64,000 nucleotides of DNA from Sphingomonas phyllosphaerae (GCF_029623345.1 NZ_JAPYKH010000007.1:124001-188000); one strand, 5' to 3'. Shown: positions 9,219 to 20,596, counted from the first letter of the stretch. The notes: generated by a model from the sequence alone, not told the origin. Numbers and translations are program-made.

Positions 9219-9236
9219 CCATTACCGCAGTAATGG
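9219..9236. promoter_or_regulatory. Candidate ArsR operator (7-4-7 inverted repeat)
   Basis: CCATTAC (9219-9225) and GTAATGG (9230-9236) are perfect inverted repeats around a 4-bp centre. The repeat covers the predicted transcription start of the SRPBCC-ArsR operon, a classical autorepression position. Its location also argues against the upstream ATG at 9206 as the true start. Confidence 0.55.
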
Positions 9237-9244
9237 AGCTGGAT

Positions 9245-9718
9245 ATGACCACCCCTGCCGCCGTGCATGGCAACTTCACGATCGAGCGGCGCTACCCGGT
9301 AGCGCCTGCCAAGGTGTTCGCCGCGTGCGCCGATCCCGCGATCAAGAAGAGCTGGTATGCGGAAAGCCACACCCACGAGATCAAGGCATTCGAGAGCGAT
9401 TTCAGGGTCGGTGGCGTCGAGCGGCTCGCCTACCAGTTCGGGCCCGACACACCCTTTCCCGGCGTCGAGCTGACAAACGACGGCGTCTTTCATGACATCG
9501 TGGACGGACAGCGCATCATCATATCGTCTCGCATGGCAATCGCAGGCAGGCCGATCTCGGTCGCCCTGGAGACAATCGAGATCGCGGAGGCGGATGGTGG
9601 CACCGCCCTCACCTGCACCTTCCAGGGCGTGTTCTTCGAGGGCGCCGACGGTCCCGTCATGCGTGAGCAGGGCTGGAGCGACTTGCTCGATCGGCTCGGC
9701 CGTCGCCTGGCAGACTGA
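9245..9718 (+). CDS. SRPBCC / AHSA1-like ligand-binding domain protein
   Basis: A START/SRPBCC-fold protein of 157 residues from the ATG at 9245. That start is preferred over in-frame ATGs at 9206 and 9236 because it has a GGAG ribosome site 6 bp upstream and clears the promoter and operator. The sequence shows the AHSA1 pattern: an N-terminal IERRYPVAPAKVFAACADP, a central FRVGGVERLAYQF, and a C-terminal MREQGWSDLLDRLGRRLAD helix. Such proteins bind hydrophobic ligands. They are often encoded next to ArsR regulators, as here, but the ligand or activity is not deducible. Confidence 0.8.
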   Translation: MTTPAAVHGNFTIERRYPVAPAKVFAACADPAIKKSWYAESHTHEIKAFESDFRVGGVERLAYQFGPDTPFPGVELTNDGVFHDIVDGQRIIISSRMAIAGRPISVALETIEIAEADGGTALTCTFQGVFFEGADGPVMREQGWSDLLDRLGRRLAD

Positions 9719-9719
9719 C

Positions 9720-10073
9720 GTGGCGCGGCCACGCCGGAAGGCCGATGCCGAGCCGATCGATCTGCTGCTGCAGGCGTTAGGTGATCCGACGCGGCGCCGC
9801 ATGATCGAACGGCTGGGCGAGCGCCCGCAGGCCGTCTCGGCGTTGGCTGACCTGGCGGGGATCACGCTCACAGCCGTCGGCCAGCACATCCGGCTTCTTG
9901 AGGAAGCGGGGCTTGTCACCAGTAGCAAGCTAGGCCGTGTCCGGTCCTGCCAGCTCAACCATGATGGTTTGAAGATTGTGGAGCAGTGGTTGAGCGCGCG
10001 GCGATCAGCCTGGGACAGGCGGCTCGATGCGCTAGGTGCGGTCCTATCCAGCCAGCAGGACGGCGAGCGGTAA
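9720..10073 (+). CDS. ArsR-family winged-helix transcriptional regulator
   Basis: A 117-residue regulator starting at GTG 9720, one base after the SRPBCC stop. The winged-helix core is clear: LLQALGDPTRRRMIERLGERPQ, then LADLAGITLTAVGQHIRLLEEAGLV as the recognition helix, then SSKLGRVRSCQLNHDGL. The Cys-rich metal site of true ArsR/SmtB proteins is absent (a single Cys), placing it with the non-metal ArsR regulators that partner AHSA1 proteins. It probably represses its own operon through the CCATTAC-N4-GTAATGG element. The C-terminal residues after DRRLDAL are family-typical. Confidence 0.85.
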   Translation: MARPRRKADAEPIDLLLQALGDPTRRRMIERLGERPQAVSALADLAGITLTAVGQHIRLLEEAGLVTSSKLGRVRSCQLNHDGLKIVEQWLSARRSAWDRRLDALGAVLSSQQDGER

Positions 10074-10191
10074 GACGGGTTTTCGGAACGCTCGGATGCC
10101 TCGAGCGCGGATATGAGCGAGCGACCGCGGTCGAGGTGCGGGCGCGGCGTCCGGCACGACCTCCTCTGCGTCGCCGAGACGCTGCGTCGCC

Positions 10192-11775
10192 TCAACCCTT
10201 CGCGGCGACGGCTCCCAATTCCTCCAGGTCGAGGTCGTGCTCGAGATCGTGGAGCGTCTCGTCGTCGATCTGGCCCGTGCGATGCAGCCGGACCAGCTCG
10301 GCCCGGCCCGCTTCCACCCCCGCGATGATGACGTCGAAATGGCTCGCGATTGCCTGGTTGCGCTCTTCCGCGGTGCCATCGAACGCCTCGCCCGCGGTGG
10401 CGCGCGTGCGGTAGCGACGGAGCAGCTGAGGATGGATGACCTGTCCGTCAGCGTCATGGGCTTCGCGTTCGACCGCCGAGAGTTGCGCCCGGAACATAGC
10501 ATGCTCGGCGGCCTGGAGGTCGAGCGGCGGCAGCGCCGCCCGATCTTCCTTCGGACTCGCGCGTTCGATGACCCAGCCCAGCGAAGTGCCCTGGACCAAG
10601 ACCGTGACCAGGATCACGGCGAAGGCGATGACCAGCATCAGGTCGCGCTCCGGCATCGCCTCCGGCAACGACAAGGCGACCGCCAGCGTCACCACGCCGC
10701 GCATACCCGCCCAGCTGATGACGAGCGCAGCGCGTCCACCCAGCGGGCGCGCCGACGCCCAACCCACGCCGCGCAGGAGTGCCACGACCGCGTCGGCTGC
10801 GAAGATCCACAGGAAGCGGGCGACAATCACCGCCGCGACAATGGCCAAAACGGGGATCGCCATCGTGTCGACGCTGCGGGTGGGATCCCCGATACGGTCA
10901 AGAATGCCGCGCAGCGAGAACCCGATCAGCGTGAACACCGCCGCCTCGAGAAGGAAGACGAGCACCTGCCAGAAGGCGAGCGCACGAATCCTCACGCTGG
11001 CGCTGAACACGACATGCTGGAACCAGCCACAGGTCAGGCCGGCGCTCACGACGGCGATCACCCCGGACACATGCAGCAGTTCGCCGGCGATGTAGGCGCT
11101 CCAGCACACCAGCATCGTCGCGGCGATCATCAGCGTGTCGTCGCCGAGCCGACGCAACATCAACACCCAGAGCGCGCCGATGCCTGCGCCGACTGCGATG
11201 CCTCCCACCACGAGCAGGAAGAAGGTGCCGGTTGCCGCGCCAAGGCTGAAGGTGCCGGTCAGCACCGCGGCCACCGCGAAGCGGAAGAGCACCAGCCCGG
11301 CGGCATCGTTGAGCAGGCTCTCGCCCTCCAGCAGGGTCGAAAGGCGGCGCGGCAAGCGTACCTGCTGAAGCACGGCACGCGCCGACACCGCATCGGGTGG
11401 CGACAGGATCGCGCCGAGCGCGACGCAGGCTGCCCAGGGCAGCGCCGGCAGCAGCAGCTTGGTGACCACCGCGACGGCCGCAGTGGTGAAGAACACGGCG
11501 CCGATCGCCAGCGACAGGATGCCGGCCATATGGCGGCGGAATGGCGCGATCGCGGTGAACCACGCGCCGTCCATCAGCAGCGGCGGCAGGAACAGGACGA
11601 GCACCAGCTCGGGGTCGATCGCGACCGCGGGCAGGCCGGGTATGAAGGCGACCGCCCCGCCGCCGACAATGAGCGCCGCCGCGGGCGGAAGCGACAGGCG
11701 CCGCGCGATGTAATGGAGCCCGACGATCACCAGGAACATGGCGATGATCAGCTCGAACTCCGCCGCTGCATGCAT
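10192..11775 (-). CDS. Na+/H+ antiporter, CPA1 (NhaP) family
   Basis: A 527-residue membrane protein. About 12 hydrophobic helices fill the first ~410 residues, then a cytosolic helical tail. CPA1 hallmarks include FLPPLLMDGAWFTAI, the acidic ion-binding region SPPDAVSARAVL, the LLEGESLLNDAAGLVLFRFA motif, and the GMRGVVTLAVALSLPEA segment in a late helix. Start ATG 11775 has a good AAGGGGG ribosome site. It likely exchanges Na+ (or K+) for H+ in the inner membrane for pH/salt homeostasis. Single gene, no obvious operon partner. Confidence 0.9.
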   Translation of the reverse strand: MHAAAEFELIIAMFLVIVGLHYIARRLSLPPAAALIVGGGAVAFIPGLPAVAIDPELVLVLFLPPLLMDGAWFTAIAPFRRHMAGILSLAIGAVFFTTAAVAVVTKLLLPALPWAACVALGAILSPPDAVSARAVLQQVRLPRRLSTLLEGESLLNDAAGLVLFRFAVAAVLTGTFSLGAATGTFFLLVVGGIAVGAGIGALWVLMLRRLGDDTLMIAATMLVCWSAYIAGELLHVSGVIAVVSAGLTCGWFQHVVFSASVRIRALAFWQVLVFLLEAAVFTLIGFSLRGILDRIGDPTRSVDTMAIPVLAIVAAVIVARFLWIFAADAVVALLRGVGWASARPLGGRAALVISWAGMRGVVTLAVALSLPEAMPERDLMLVIAFAVILVTVLVQGTSLGWVIERASPKEDRAALPPLDLQAAEHAMFRAQLSAVEREAHDADGQVIHPQLLRRYRTRATAGEAFDGTAEERNQAIASHFDVIIAGVEAGRAELVRLHRTGQIDDETLHDLEHDLDLEELGAVAAKG

Positions 11776-12293
11776 GTTCTGTTCCCCCTTCTGGCAAGCG
11801 AGCGAAAGCGGAAAAAGCTCACCCGATCAACAAGAACCTATTGGCCATCTAGGCGTGCGTCGCTGACCGGGAAGGACGGGCGACGTAGCGGCGCGGCGTC
11901 GGGTCCGGGATAGCATCTTGCTTGCTGAAAGGTTTGGTTGGCTGCTCACGGCCATTCAACTTTGATCGCCGCGCGGTTGCCGGCGCCTTGCCTCAGCCTC
12001 GATCGGCGCGGTCTCAACGAGCGGCGGCTCCGGGGAAGCTTCCTTTCCGCTGCGGGCGGCGGGTTATGGTCCTCGGCACTTTGTTGCCAAAGGCTTTTAC
12101 GGTTTCGAGCGCATCGATGTGGGGGGGGGGAGCCCAGCGGCTGGCTGCCCGACACTCGCATGTGCTGACACGCGCATAGCCACCGTGTTGAACAGCGCCA
12201 GCAAGCAAACGTCACACGTCGGCTATATTGACATTACAACCAAGCACCCCGATCAGATAACCAAATTACAAAAATAATCCTTCGCAGGGTGGA
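11776..12293. other. Gene-poor region with G10 tract
   Basis: Over 500 bp with no supported gene. It contains a run of ten G residues (12121-12130), and an unusually AT-rich patch from about 12216 to 12300 relative to the surrounding genome, with a TTGACA at 12229-12234 that lacks a convincing -10 partner. Short frames in the region show no family signature. Confidence 0.5.
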
Positions 12294-12407
12294 TTTGACA
12301 AAGACCGCTGTCGCGGCGCGTCCACCGGGGTAAGCCCGGGCGTCAACTCGCTGCTGTACGACGTGATCGGCCGCACCTTCCGGCTTGGCGTGCGCGTCAA
12401 CTTCTGA
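12294..12407 (+). pseudogene. C-terminal relic of a TonB-dependent receptor
   Basis: The frame ending at the TGA at 12405-12407 reads CRGASTGVSPGVNS, then LLYDVIGRTFRLGVRVNF. This is the typical end of sphingomonad TonB-dependent receptors: Cys, then a xSPGVN turn, a last beta strand, and a terminal aromatic. No upstream coding for the remaining ~800 residues is present, so it is a leftover from deletion or rearrangement. An intact receptor begins 138 bp downstream. Confidence 0.7.
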
Positions 12408-12544
12408 ACGAGGCGCTCTCGGGCGACCCCACCGATCCCGCGACGGCCGCCGTTAGAGCGGCCGCGCGACGCGAGGCGACCAAAGCGCCCGCACCCACCG
12501 CAGGACGAACGAAAGGACCATAAAGCTCAACAAGGGGAAGACGC

Positions 12545-14944
12545 ATGACAACCCGACGCCACACCAAGCTGCTGCTCGCCAGCGCGACCCTCGCGGCGCT
12601 CACCGGCGTGCCGGCCTGGGCGCAGACCGTCGATCAGCCGGAGGGCGATCCACAGACGTCGCGCGAGCGGTTCGACGGCACCGCCGACGCCGCCGCGCCG
12701 GATATCGTCGTCACCGGTCGCGGCAGCTCGGCCAACGGCGTGAGCAACACGACGCCGGGTGGCGGCCTGATGTCGGTACAGACCGGCACGAAGCTGCGCA
12801 GCACGGTCACGCGCGACTATATTGATCGTCAGGCGGCGACCACCAACGTGTTCACGCTGATCCGCAATCTGCCCGGCGTCGTGTTGGGCAGCGGCGACCC
12901 CTTCGGCAGCGCGCCCAACCTGACCATCCGCGGGCTCAGCCAGACGTCGCTGGGCTTCAACTTCGAGGGTATGCCGATCGGTGACCAGCTCTCGTACAGC
13001 GCCTTCCCCAGCGAATGGGCGGACAGCGAGAACATCGGCCTGATCAATCTGACCCGCGGCTCGACCGACATCACCGCGCCGGTCTACAATTCGGTGGGCG
13101 CGCTCCTCCAGGAGGAACTGATCGCACCGTCGCGCTCGGCCGGCGCCTTCGCCTCGGCGAGCCTCGGCAATTACGACCTGAATCGGCAGTTCCTCCGCTT
13201 GCAGACCGGCGAGATCGGCACATCCGGTGTGCGCGCCTTCGTGTCGGGCTCGCGCACGTACAACCGCAGCTGGCGCGGACCGGGGCGGACCGAGCGTCAC
13301 CATATCGACAGCAAGATCGTCAAGGAGTTCGCGTCCGGCGACACGATCTCGCTGGTGGCCACCTACAATGAGGAGAAGTCCGACCGCTCGCGCAACCCGA
13401 CGCTGGCGCAATACCGGCAGTTCGGTCGCGACTTCAACTTCGATGCCAGCTACAGCGTCGATCCTGCGACCGGTGTCGGCAATCCCAATTACTATCGGCT
13501 GCGCGTCGCCGATCGCCAGAGTCTCTATGTCAGCGCGCCGTCCAGCTTCAAGCTGACCGACCGGCTCGATATCGTCGCCACGCCCTATCTCCTCTACACG
13601 CACGGCATCATCAACGGCGCGAGCAACCTCAACCTGCGCACCGCTTTCTATGGCACGCAGCCGGCGGGGCCGTTGCAGGCGCCCGGTGCCGCCGCCGGCC
13701 AGGCGATCGCGACGGTGATGAACGTCGACCGCTACGATCAGAAGACCTACGGCCAGAACAGCTATCTGCGCTGGAACGTGGGGCTGGCGCAGCTGCGGCT
13801 AGGTTATTGGTACTCGCATTTCGTCCACGACGAGAAAGCCGCCTTCCAGGTCGCCGACGCGGACGGTGGCGTGCAAGATCCTTATGGCGACCGCGGCTCG
13901 GTGCTGACCGCCAGCGGCGACACGTTCCGCAACTTCGCCGCGCGGATCGAGCAGAACGTCCACGGCGTGTACGCCGACATGACGGTAAAGCTCGACGACG
14001 ATCGTTTGCTCGTGAACACGGGCTTCAAATACGTCTGGGTCGACCGCGTCTCGCGCAGCCCGCTGCCCGGCAGCGCGATGCGGACCGAGAGCCTGAGCCA
14101 GCGCCCGCTGCCGCAGGCGTCGATCCGCTACAGCCTCGACGACAAGAACCAGCTCTTCGCCGACATCACCACCGCGTTCCGCGCGCCCTCGGCGGTGTCG
14201 TCCTACGTCAACATCTACAATGCCGCGACCGGCGTGCCGTCCAGCACCCCGTCGGGCAATTACACGCCGGAATATTCGCTCGGCCAGGAGATCGGCTTCC
14301 GCCACCACGGCGACCTCGTCCATTTCACCGTGGCGGCGTTCAACTACGATCTCACCGACCGGCTGGTGCAGGGCAGCCAGATCGTCAACGGCACCAGTGT
14401 CGGCTTCGCGGTCAACGTCGGCGACCAGTCCGCGCGCGGCGTCGAGGCCGAGATCGGGCTGGTGCCGTGGCACGGGCTCAGCCCCTATGTCTCGGGCCAG
14501 TATCTCGACGCGACGACGAAGGACGACTACCCCGTGCGTGGCGTCTTCCTCCCGACCGCCGGCAAGCGCGCGGTGCTCAGCCCCGAATGGGTCACCTCGG
14601 CCGGGCTGAACTACGACGACGGGTCCTTCTTCGCCTCGGTCGAGGGCACCTATATCAGCGACCAATACTCGACTTTTATGAACGACGAGATGCTGCCGGG
14701 CTTCGCGACCGCCAACGCGAGCATCGGTTATCGCTTCCGGTCGATCGGCTTCGTCAAGAAGCCGCAGCTGCAGCTCAACCTCACCAACATCACCGACAAG
14801 AAGTATCTGTCCGGCATCCAGGGCGTCACCTCGAACGCCCAGGCGACCGCGAGCCGGCAGGGCAACGTGATCGCCGGATCGGCACCCACGTATCTGATCG
14901 GCGGCGGCTTCGGCATCACCGGCTCGATCAGCGCCGCCTTCTGA
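12545..14944 (+). CDS. TonB-dependent outer-membrane receptor
   Basis: A 799-residue receptor with signal peptide (cleavage after AWAQ), a TonB-box-like PDIVVTG, a plug domain (IRNLPGVV, then LTIRGLSQTSLGFNFEGMP), and a 22-strand barrel ending in GISGSISAAF-like terminal Phe. The AGGGGAAG ribosome site precedes ATG 12545. The IYNAATGVPS region and FFASVEGTYISDQYSTFMND resemble receptors related to the FecA/siderophore-like clade, but the substrate is unknown. It leads an apparent transcription unit with M81 and M20 metallopeptidases, suggesting a peptide-like or amide ligand (inference). Unlike three other promoters in the window that drive TBDR or TBDR-associated units, it has no TTGNN-N5-CGCAA box. 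Confidence 0.92.
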   Translation: MTTRRHTKLLLASATLAALTGVPAWAQTVDQPEGDPQTSRERFDGTADAAAPDIVVTGRGSSANGVSNTTPGGGLMSVQTGTKLRSTVTRDYIDRQAATTNVFTLIRNLPGVVLGSGDPFGSAPNLTIRGLSQTSLGFNFEGMPIGDQLSYSAFPSEWADSENIGLINLTRGSTDITAPVYNSVGALLQEELIAPSRSAGAFASASLGNYDLNRQFLRLQTGEIGTSGVRAFVSGSRTYNRSWRGPGRTERHHIDSKIVKEFASGDTISLVATYNEEKSDRSRNPTLAQYRQFGRDFNFDASYSVDPATGVGNPNYYRLRVADRQSLYVSAPSSFKLTDRLDIVATPYLLYTHGIINGASNLNLRTAFYGTQPAGPLQAPGAAAGQAIATVMNVDRYDQKTYGQNSYLRWNVGLAQLRLGYWYSHFVHDEKAAFQVADADGGVQDPYGDRGSVLTASGDTFRNFAARIEQNVHGVYADMTVKLDDDRLLVNTGFKYVWVDRVSRSPLPGSAMRTESLSQRPLPQASIRYSLDDKNQLFADITTAFRAPSAVSSYVNIYNAATGVPSSTPSGNYTPEYSLGQEIGFRHHGDLVHFTVAAFNYDLTDRLVQGSQIVNGTSVGFAVNVGDQSARGVEAEIGLVPWHGLSPYVSGQYLDATTKDDYPVRGVFLPTAGKRAVLSPEWVTSAGLNYDDGSFFASVEGTYISDQYSTFMNDEMLPGFATANASIGYRFRSIGFVKKPQLQLNLTNITDKKYLSGIQGVTSNAQATASRQGNVIAGSAPTYLIGGGFGITGSISAAF

Positions 14945-14985
14945 CCCCGCCTCCCTTTCTGTACGCGACCGAGGAGACCCTCATC

Positions 14986-16521
14986 ATGCGACGTCGAACC
15001 TTTCTGGCCGCCACCACCGCGGGTGCGCTCGCGGCGAGCAGCACCGCGCAAGCGCAGATCGTGCCGCGCTACCGCCGCGTGCCGCGCATCGCGATCGGCG
15101 GCATCGCGTCCGAGTGCAGCACGTACAGCCGCATCCGCGCCAGGATGGAGAATTTCACCGTGCTGCGCGGCGACGCCATTTTCGAGAACGAACGTTTCAC
15201 CTTCCTGCGGCGCTACGACGTGCCCTTCCTCCCGACGCTGGTCGCCAATGCCGGTTCAGGCGGACCGATCGCGCGCGACGCCTATGACGCGCTCAAGGCG
15301 GAGTATCTCCAGCGCCTGCGCGCGTTGCTGCCGCTGGACGGCGTCTATCTGGCGATGCACGGCGCGATGTTCGTCGAGGGCATGCAGGACGCGGAGGGCG
15401 ACTGGTACGAGGCGACGCGCCAGGTCGTCGGACCGGACTGCCTGCTGTCCGCCAGCTACGACCTGCACGGCAACGTCAGCCAGCGGATCGTCGACAATCT
15501 CGACGCGATCACCGCCTATCGCACCGCGCCGCACGTCGACCGGGTCGAGAACACGATGCGCGCGACCGACATGCTGACGCACTGCCTCCGCTACGGGCTC
15601 CGCCCGGGGATCGTCTGGGCGACGATCCCGGTCGGGCTGGCGGGCGAGCAGAGCAGCACCGAGTGGGACCCCGGCCGCCGCCTCTGGTCCGACCTGAGCG
15701 AGTACAATCGCCAGGCCGGCGTGCTCGATGTCTCGCAGCTGGTCGGCTACGTCTGGGCCGACGAGCCGCGCTCGGCGGCGTCGGTGTGCGTCACCGGCAC
15801 TGACCCGGCGATGCAGGCTCGGATCGCGGCCGAGCTTGCCTCGCGCTACTGGGACGCGCGTCGCGACTTCAAATTCGGCAGTCCGACCGGCTCGATCGAG
15901 GAGACGATCGCGACCGCGATGGCGGCGACCACCAGGCCGGTGGTGATCTCCGACTCCGGTGACAATCCAGGTGGGGGCGGCAACGCCGATCAGTCGCTGT
16001 TCCTCCAGGCGCTGCTGAAGGCTGGCGCGCGCGAGGTGCTGCTAGGCGGGATGACAGACCGGCCCGCGACCGACGCCTGCTATGCCGCAGGCGTCGGCAA
16101 GACGATCCCGCTCCGCGTCGGCGGATCGCTCGACCCTGTAGCGAGCAGCCCAGTACCGGTGACTGCCACGGTCAAGTATCTGGCGACGGTCAGCGACCCG
16201 GCCGAGCGCGAGGCGGTGATCGCGTTCGACGGCATCACCATGACGCTTTCCTCCAAGCGGCGCGCCTATCACGCCGCCGAGGCGTTCCGCGCGCTCGGCC
16301 TCGAGCCGGCGGCGTTCAAGATCGTGGTGCTCAAATGCGGCTATCTCAACCCGACGATGAAGCCGCTCGCCAACCCGCATCTGATGGCGCTGTCGCCGGG
16401 CGCGATCGATCAGGACATTCCGCATATCGCCAACCGGCACCGCGTGCCCACCTTCCCCTGGGTGGCGGACCTTCGTTATGCCCCGCGGCCATATCGCTCG
16501 GCACGGATCGGCCGGGTATGA
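14986..16521 (+). CDS. M81-family (MlrC-like) metallopeptidase, Tat signal
   Basis: A 511-residue protein starting at ATG 14986 with a GAGGAG ribosome site. The N-terminus MRRRTFLAATTAGALAAS is a twin-arginine type signal. The M81 family core follows: GGIASECSTYS near residue 37, MHGAMFVEG near 125, the zinc-ligand motif SYDLHGN near 158, a further His in TAPHVD near 185, and SDSGDNPGGGGNAD near 324, conserved in the family. The best-known member, MlrC, cleaves linearised microcystin; others act on unknown amide or peptide substrates. It lies between a TBDR and an M20 peptidase, all co-oriented. Confidence 0.85.
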   Translation: MRRRTFLAATTAGALAASSTAQAQIVPRYRRVPRIAIGGIASECSTYSRIRARMENFTVLRGDAIFENERFTFLRRYDVPFLPTLVANAGSGGPIARDAYDALKAEYLQRLRALLPLDGVYLAMHGAMFVEGMQDAEGDWYEATRQVVGPDCLLSASYDLHGNVSQRIVDNLDAITAYRTAPHVDRVENTMRATDMLTHCLRYGLRPGIVWATIPVGLAGEQSSTEWDPGRRLWSDLSEYNRQAGVLDVSQLVGYVWADEPRSAASVCVTGTDPAMQARIAAELASRYWDARRDFKFGSPTGSIEETIATAMAATTRPVVISDSGDNPGGGGNADQSLFLQALLKAGAREVLLGGMTDRPATDACYAAGVGKTIPLRVGGSLDPVASSPVPVTATVKYLATVSDPAEREAVIAFDGITMTLSSKRRAYHAAEAFRALGLEPAAFKIVVLKCGYLNPTMKPLANPHLMALSPGAIDQDIPHIANRHRVPTFPWVADLRYAPRPYRSARIGRV

Positions 16522-16547
16522 CGCGGGCTAGCGAGGAGAAGAGAGCG

Positions 16548-17873
16548 ATGCGACGCGGCGAGACCAGGATGCGGCAGATCCGACGCGTGATGCTGATCGC
16601 GGTGACGCTCTGCGCCACAGCCGTGCGCGCGCAGGTTGCGGCGCCGCCGACGCAGGCAGCGGACTCCGCGATCGTGCACGCGCTGCGCGAGCGCGACGAC
16701 TATCGCGCCGCCGTACGAGCCTTGGAACAAGAGCATGACCGGTGGGTCGCGACGATCGTGCAGCTCACCGAAATACCGGCGGCGCCGTTCAAGGAGGCGG
16801 CACGCGCGCGCGCCTATGCCGCCCTGTTCAAGGAAGCGGGGCTCAGCGACGTCCGGATCGACGAGGTGGGCAACGTCCTCGGGCTGCGCCGCGGCACCGG
16901 CGCGCCCGGGGGCAAGATGGTAATCATGGCAGCGCATCTCGACACGGTCTTCCCCGCCGGAACGCCGGTCACGGTGCGGCGCAACGGCACGCAGCTGCAC
17001 GCCCCGGGCGTGGGCGACGACTCGACCGGACTGGCCACCCAGCTCAGCCTGATCCGCGCGATGGCGGCGGCGAAGATCGCAACTCCGCTCGACATTCTCT
17101 TCGTCGGCAACGTCGGCGAGGAGGGGTTGGGCGATCTGCGCGGCGTGCGTCACCTCTTCGCCCAACCCGCCTACCGCGACCGTGCCGCCGCCTTCTTCTC
17201 GATCGACGGCGCCGCGGAGGACGGCTTCACCGTCGGCGGCGTCGGCTCCAAACGCTATCGCCTCGTCTACAAGGGGCCCGGCGGTCACAGCTACGGCGCG
17301 TTCGGGCTGGTCAACCCGATGGCGGCGATGGCGGCCACGGTCACGGGCCTGTACGCGCTGCCGACGCCGACCGACCCGAAGACGACGTACAGCGCGAGCG
17401 TGGTGGGCGGAGGGACCTCGGTGAACGCGATCCCGCGCGAGGTCACGCTGGAGGTCGACATGCGCTCGGAGAGTGCCGCCGAGCTCGCGCGGCTCGAGCG
17501 CGACTTCCTCGGGGTGGTCGATCGCTCGGTGGCCGCGGAAAATGCGGCGCGCTCGGTAAAGCAGGGCGCGGTGACGGTCGAGAAGGTGCCGGTCGGCGAC
17601 CGGCCGGCGGGCGCCACTCCGGTGACCGACCCGCTCGTTCGCCTCGGCGTCGCCGCCTACCGCGCGGAGAAGATCGCGCCGCGGCTGACCAGCAGCTCGA
17701 CCGACGCCAACGTACCGATGAGCCTGGGCATCCCCGCCGTGACGCTGTCACGCGCCGCGAGCGGCGATCGCGGCCACTCGCCCGACGAATGGATCGAGAC
17801 GGCGAAGGTCCCGTCTCAACGGGTCAAGCGCCTCGACCTGCTGCTGCTGCTCGCCGCCGCGGGGCTGCGGTGA
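16548..17873 (+). CDS. M20-family zinc peptidase, exported
   Basis: A 441-residue protein. ATG 16548 is chosen because GAGGAGAAG lies upstream and the N-terminus then becomes a signal sequence (RRVMLIAVTLCATAVRAQ); an alternative ATG at 16518 overlaps the M81 stop. The M20 di-zinc ligands are visible: AAHLDTVF (about 127), GVGDDSTG (about 153), GNVGEEGLGD (about 190), SIDGA, and the C-terminal DRGHSPDEW. The GGHSYGAFG dimerisation-domain motif is also present. It is likely a periplasmic aminoacylase, carboxypeptidase or dipeptidase acting on products of the neighbouring M81 enzyme (inference). Confidence 0.88.
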   Translation: MRRGETRMRQIRRVMLIAVTLCATAVRAQVAAPPTQAADSAIVHALRERDDYRAAVRALEQEHDRWVATIVQLTEIPAAPFKEAARARAYAALFKEAGLSDVRIDEVGNVLGLRRGTGAPGGKMVIMAAHLDTVFPAGTPVTVRRNGTQLHAPGVGDDSTGLATQLSLIRAMAAAKIATPLDILFVGNVGEEGLGDLRGVRHLFAQPAYRDRAAAFFSIDGAAEDGFTVGGVGSKRYRLVYKGPGGHSYGAFGLVNPMAAMAATVTGLYALPTPTDPKTTYSASVVGGGTSVNAIPREVTLEVDMRSESAAELARLERDFLGVVDRSVAAENAARSVKQGAVTVEKVPVGDRPAGATPVTDPLVRLGVAAYRAEKIAPRLTSSSTDANVPMSLGIPAVTLSRAASGDRGHSPDEWIETAKVPSQRVKRLDLLLLLAAAGLR

Positions 17874-18411
17874 GGAGGGGCTCGGTTCGGCGCGGCACAC
17901 GGTACCGCGCCTGCTTGCCCGCGTTCGAAGAGGGGCGCGGCACGAGCAGCAGCAACGACGGCGCTTTCGAGCGCTCTGCCGGATAGCGGGCGTTCTGTTC
18001 GAGAAGCGATCGGACCGGCTCGGCATGTCTCGCTCATGCTTCTGAGGCGGCCGCGAGGACGCAGCGAAACGGACGTCGCCGCAATCTTCGTGCGCAGGAT
18101 CGTCGTGAGCCGACGCTAGTTTGCTCAAAACGCAACGATTGCGCAGCATCCGGTCCATTGAACCGCGGGGTCGGCCGCTGCAACCTCATCACCTCGGAGA
18201 AGTGGCCGCGGGGACATGGTCGCCGCGCGACCTCCTCGAGTCGACCCGGAAGCCGGCGATCGATCCACGATCGTCCAACATACCGCGGCGACCCGAGCCT
18301 GGGCGGATGGATGCGGCACTGTCTGTATCGCCGCTGGTCGCACGGTCAACGAGTGGGAGGCGCAGGCGCGACCGCGCCGTGTCCTCCCGCTGGCATCAGA
18401 AGGGGGTTGGT
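17874..18411. other. Long intergenic/leader region upstream of TBDR
   Basis: A 538-bp interval without a supported gene. It contains one copy of the recurrent LysR-type box (18121-18135) about 277 bp before the TBDR start. The remainder is high-GC with no recognised motif; the ribosome site AGAAGGGGG lies just upstream of 18412. Confidence 0.5.
18121..18135. promoter_or_regulatory. LysR-type box (TTGCT-N5-CGCAA)
   Basis: One of eight copies of TTGNN-N5-CGCAA in the window. This copy has one mismatch from the perfect inverted repeat. The embedded T and A (18122, 18134) are separated by 11 bases, the LysR T-N11-A rule. It lies upstream of the TBDR at 18412. Confidence 0.5.
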
Positions 18412-20514
<2,103 letters not shown>

Positions 20515-20596
20515 GCGGCGGCGCGGCCGACGGGTGAGGCTTGCCCGCCCGCGCCGTCACGGGCGCGCCCGGTCAGCTGCAGTGAGGAGAAGAACG

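Noticed and set aside
10237..11913. 558-codon plus-strand frame
   Set aside because: Antisense to the Na+/H+ antiporter; translation is Arg/His/Asp-rich with no family motif, a common artefact of high-GC codon use.
12034..12043. GGAAGCTTCC palindrome as a MarR site
   Set aside because: Only a 10-bp dyad with no gene start or regulator nearby and no match to the TT-N-AAGCTT-N-AA form.
14986..17873. A microcystin-degradation mlr cluster
   Set aside because: Only an M81 (MlrC-like) member is present; no MlrA-type membrane protease, MlrB serine hydrolase or MlrD transporter was found.
20515..20596. GC-rich hairpin as a terminator
   Set aside because: A stem-loop can be drawn, but no T-run follows and the next gene is co-oriented with its own ribosome site.
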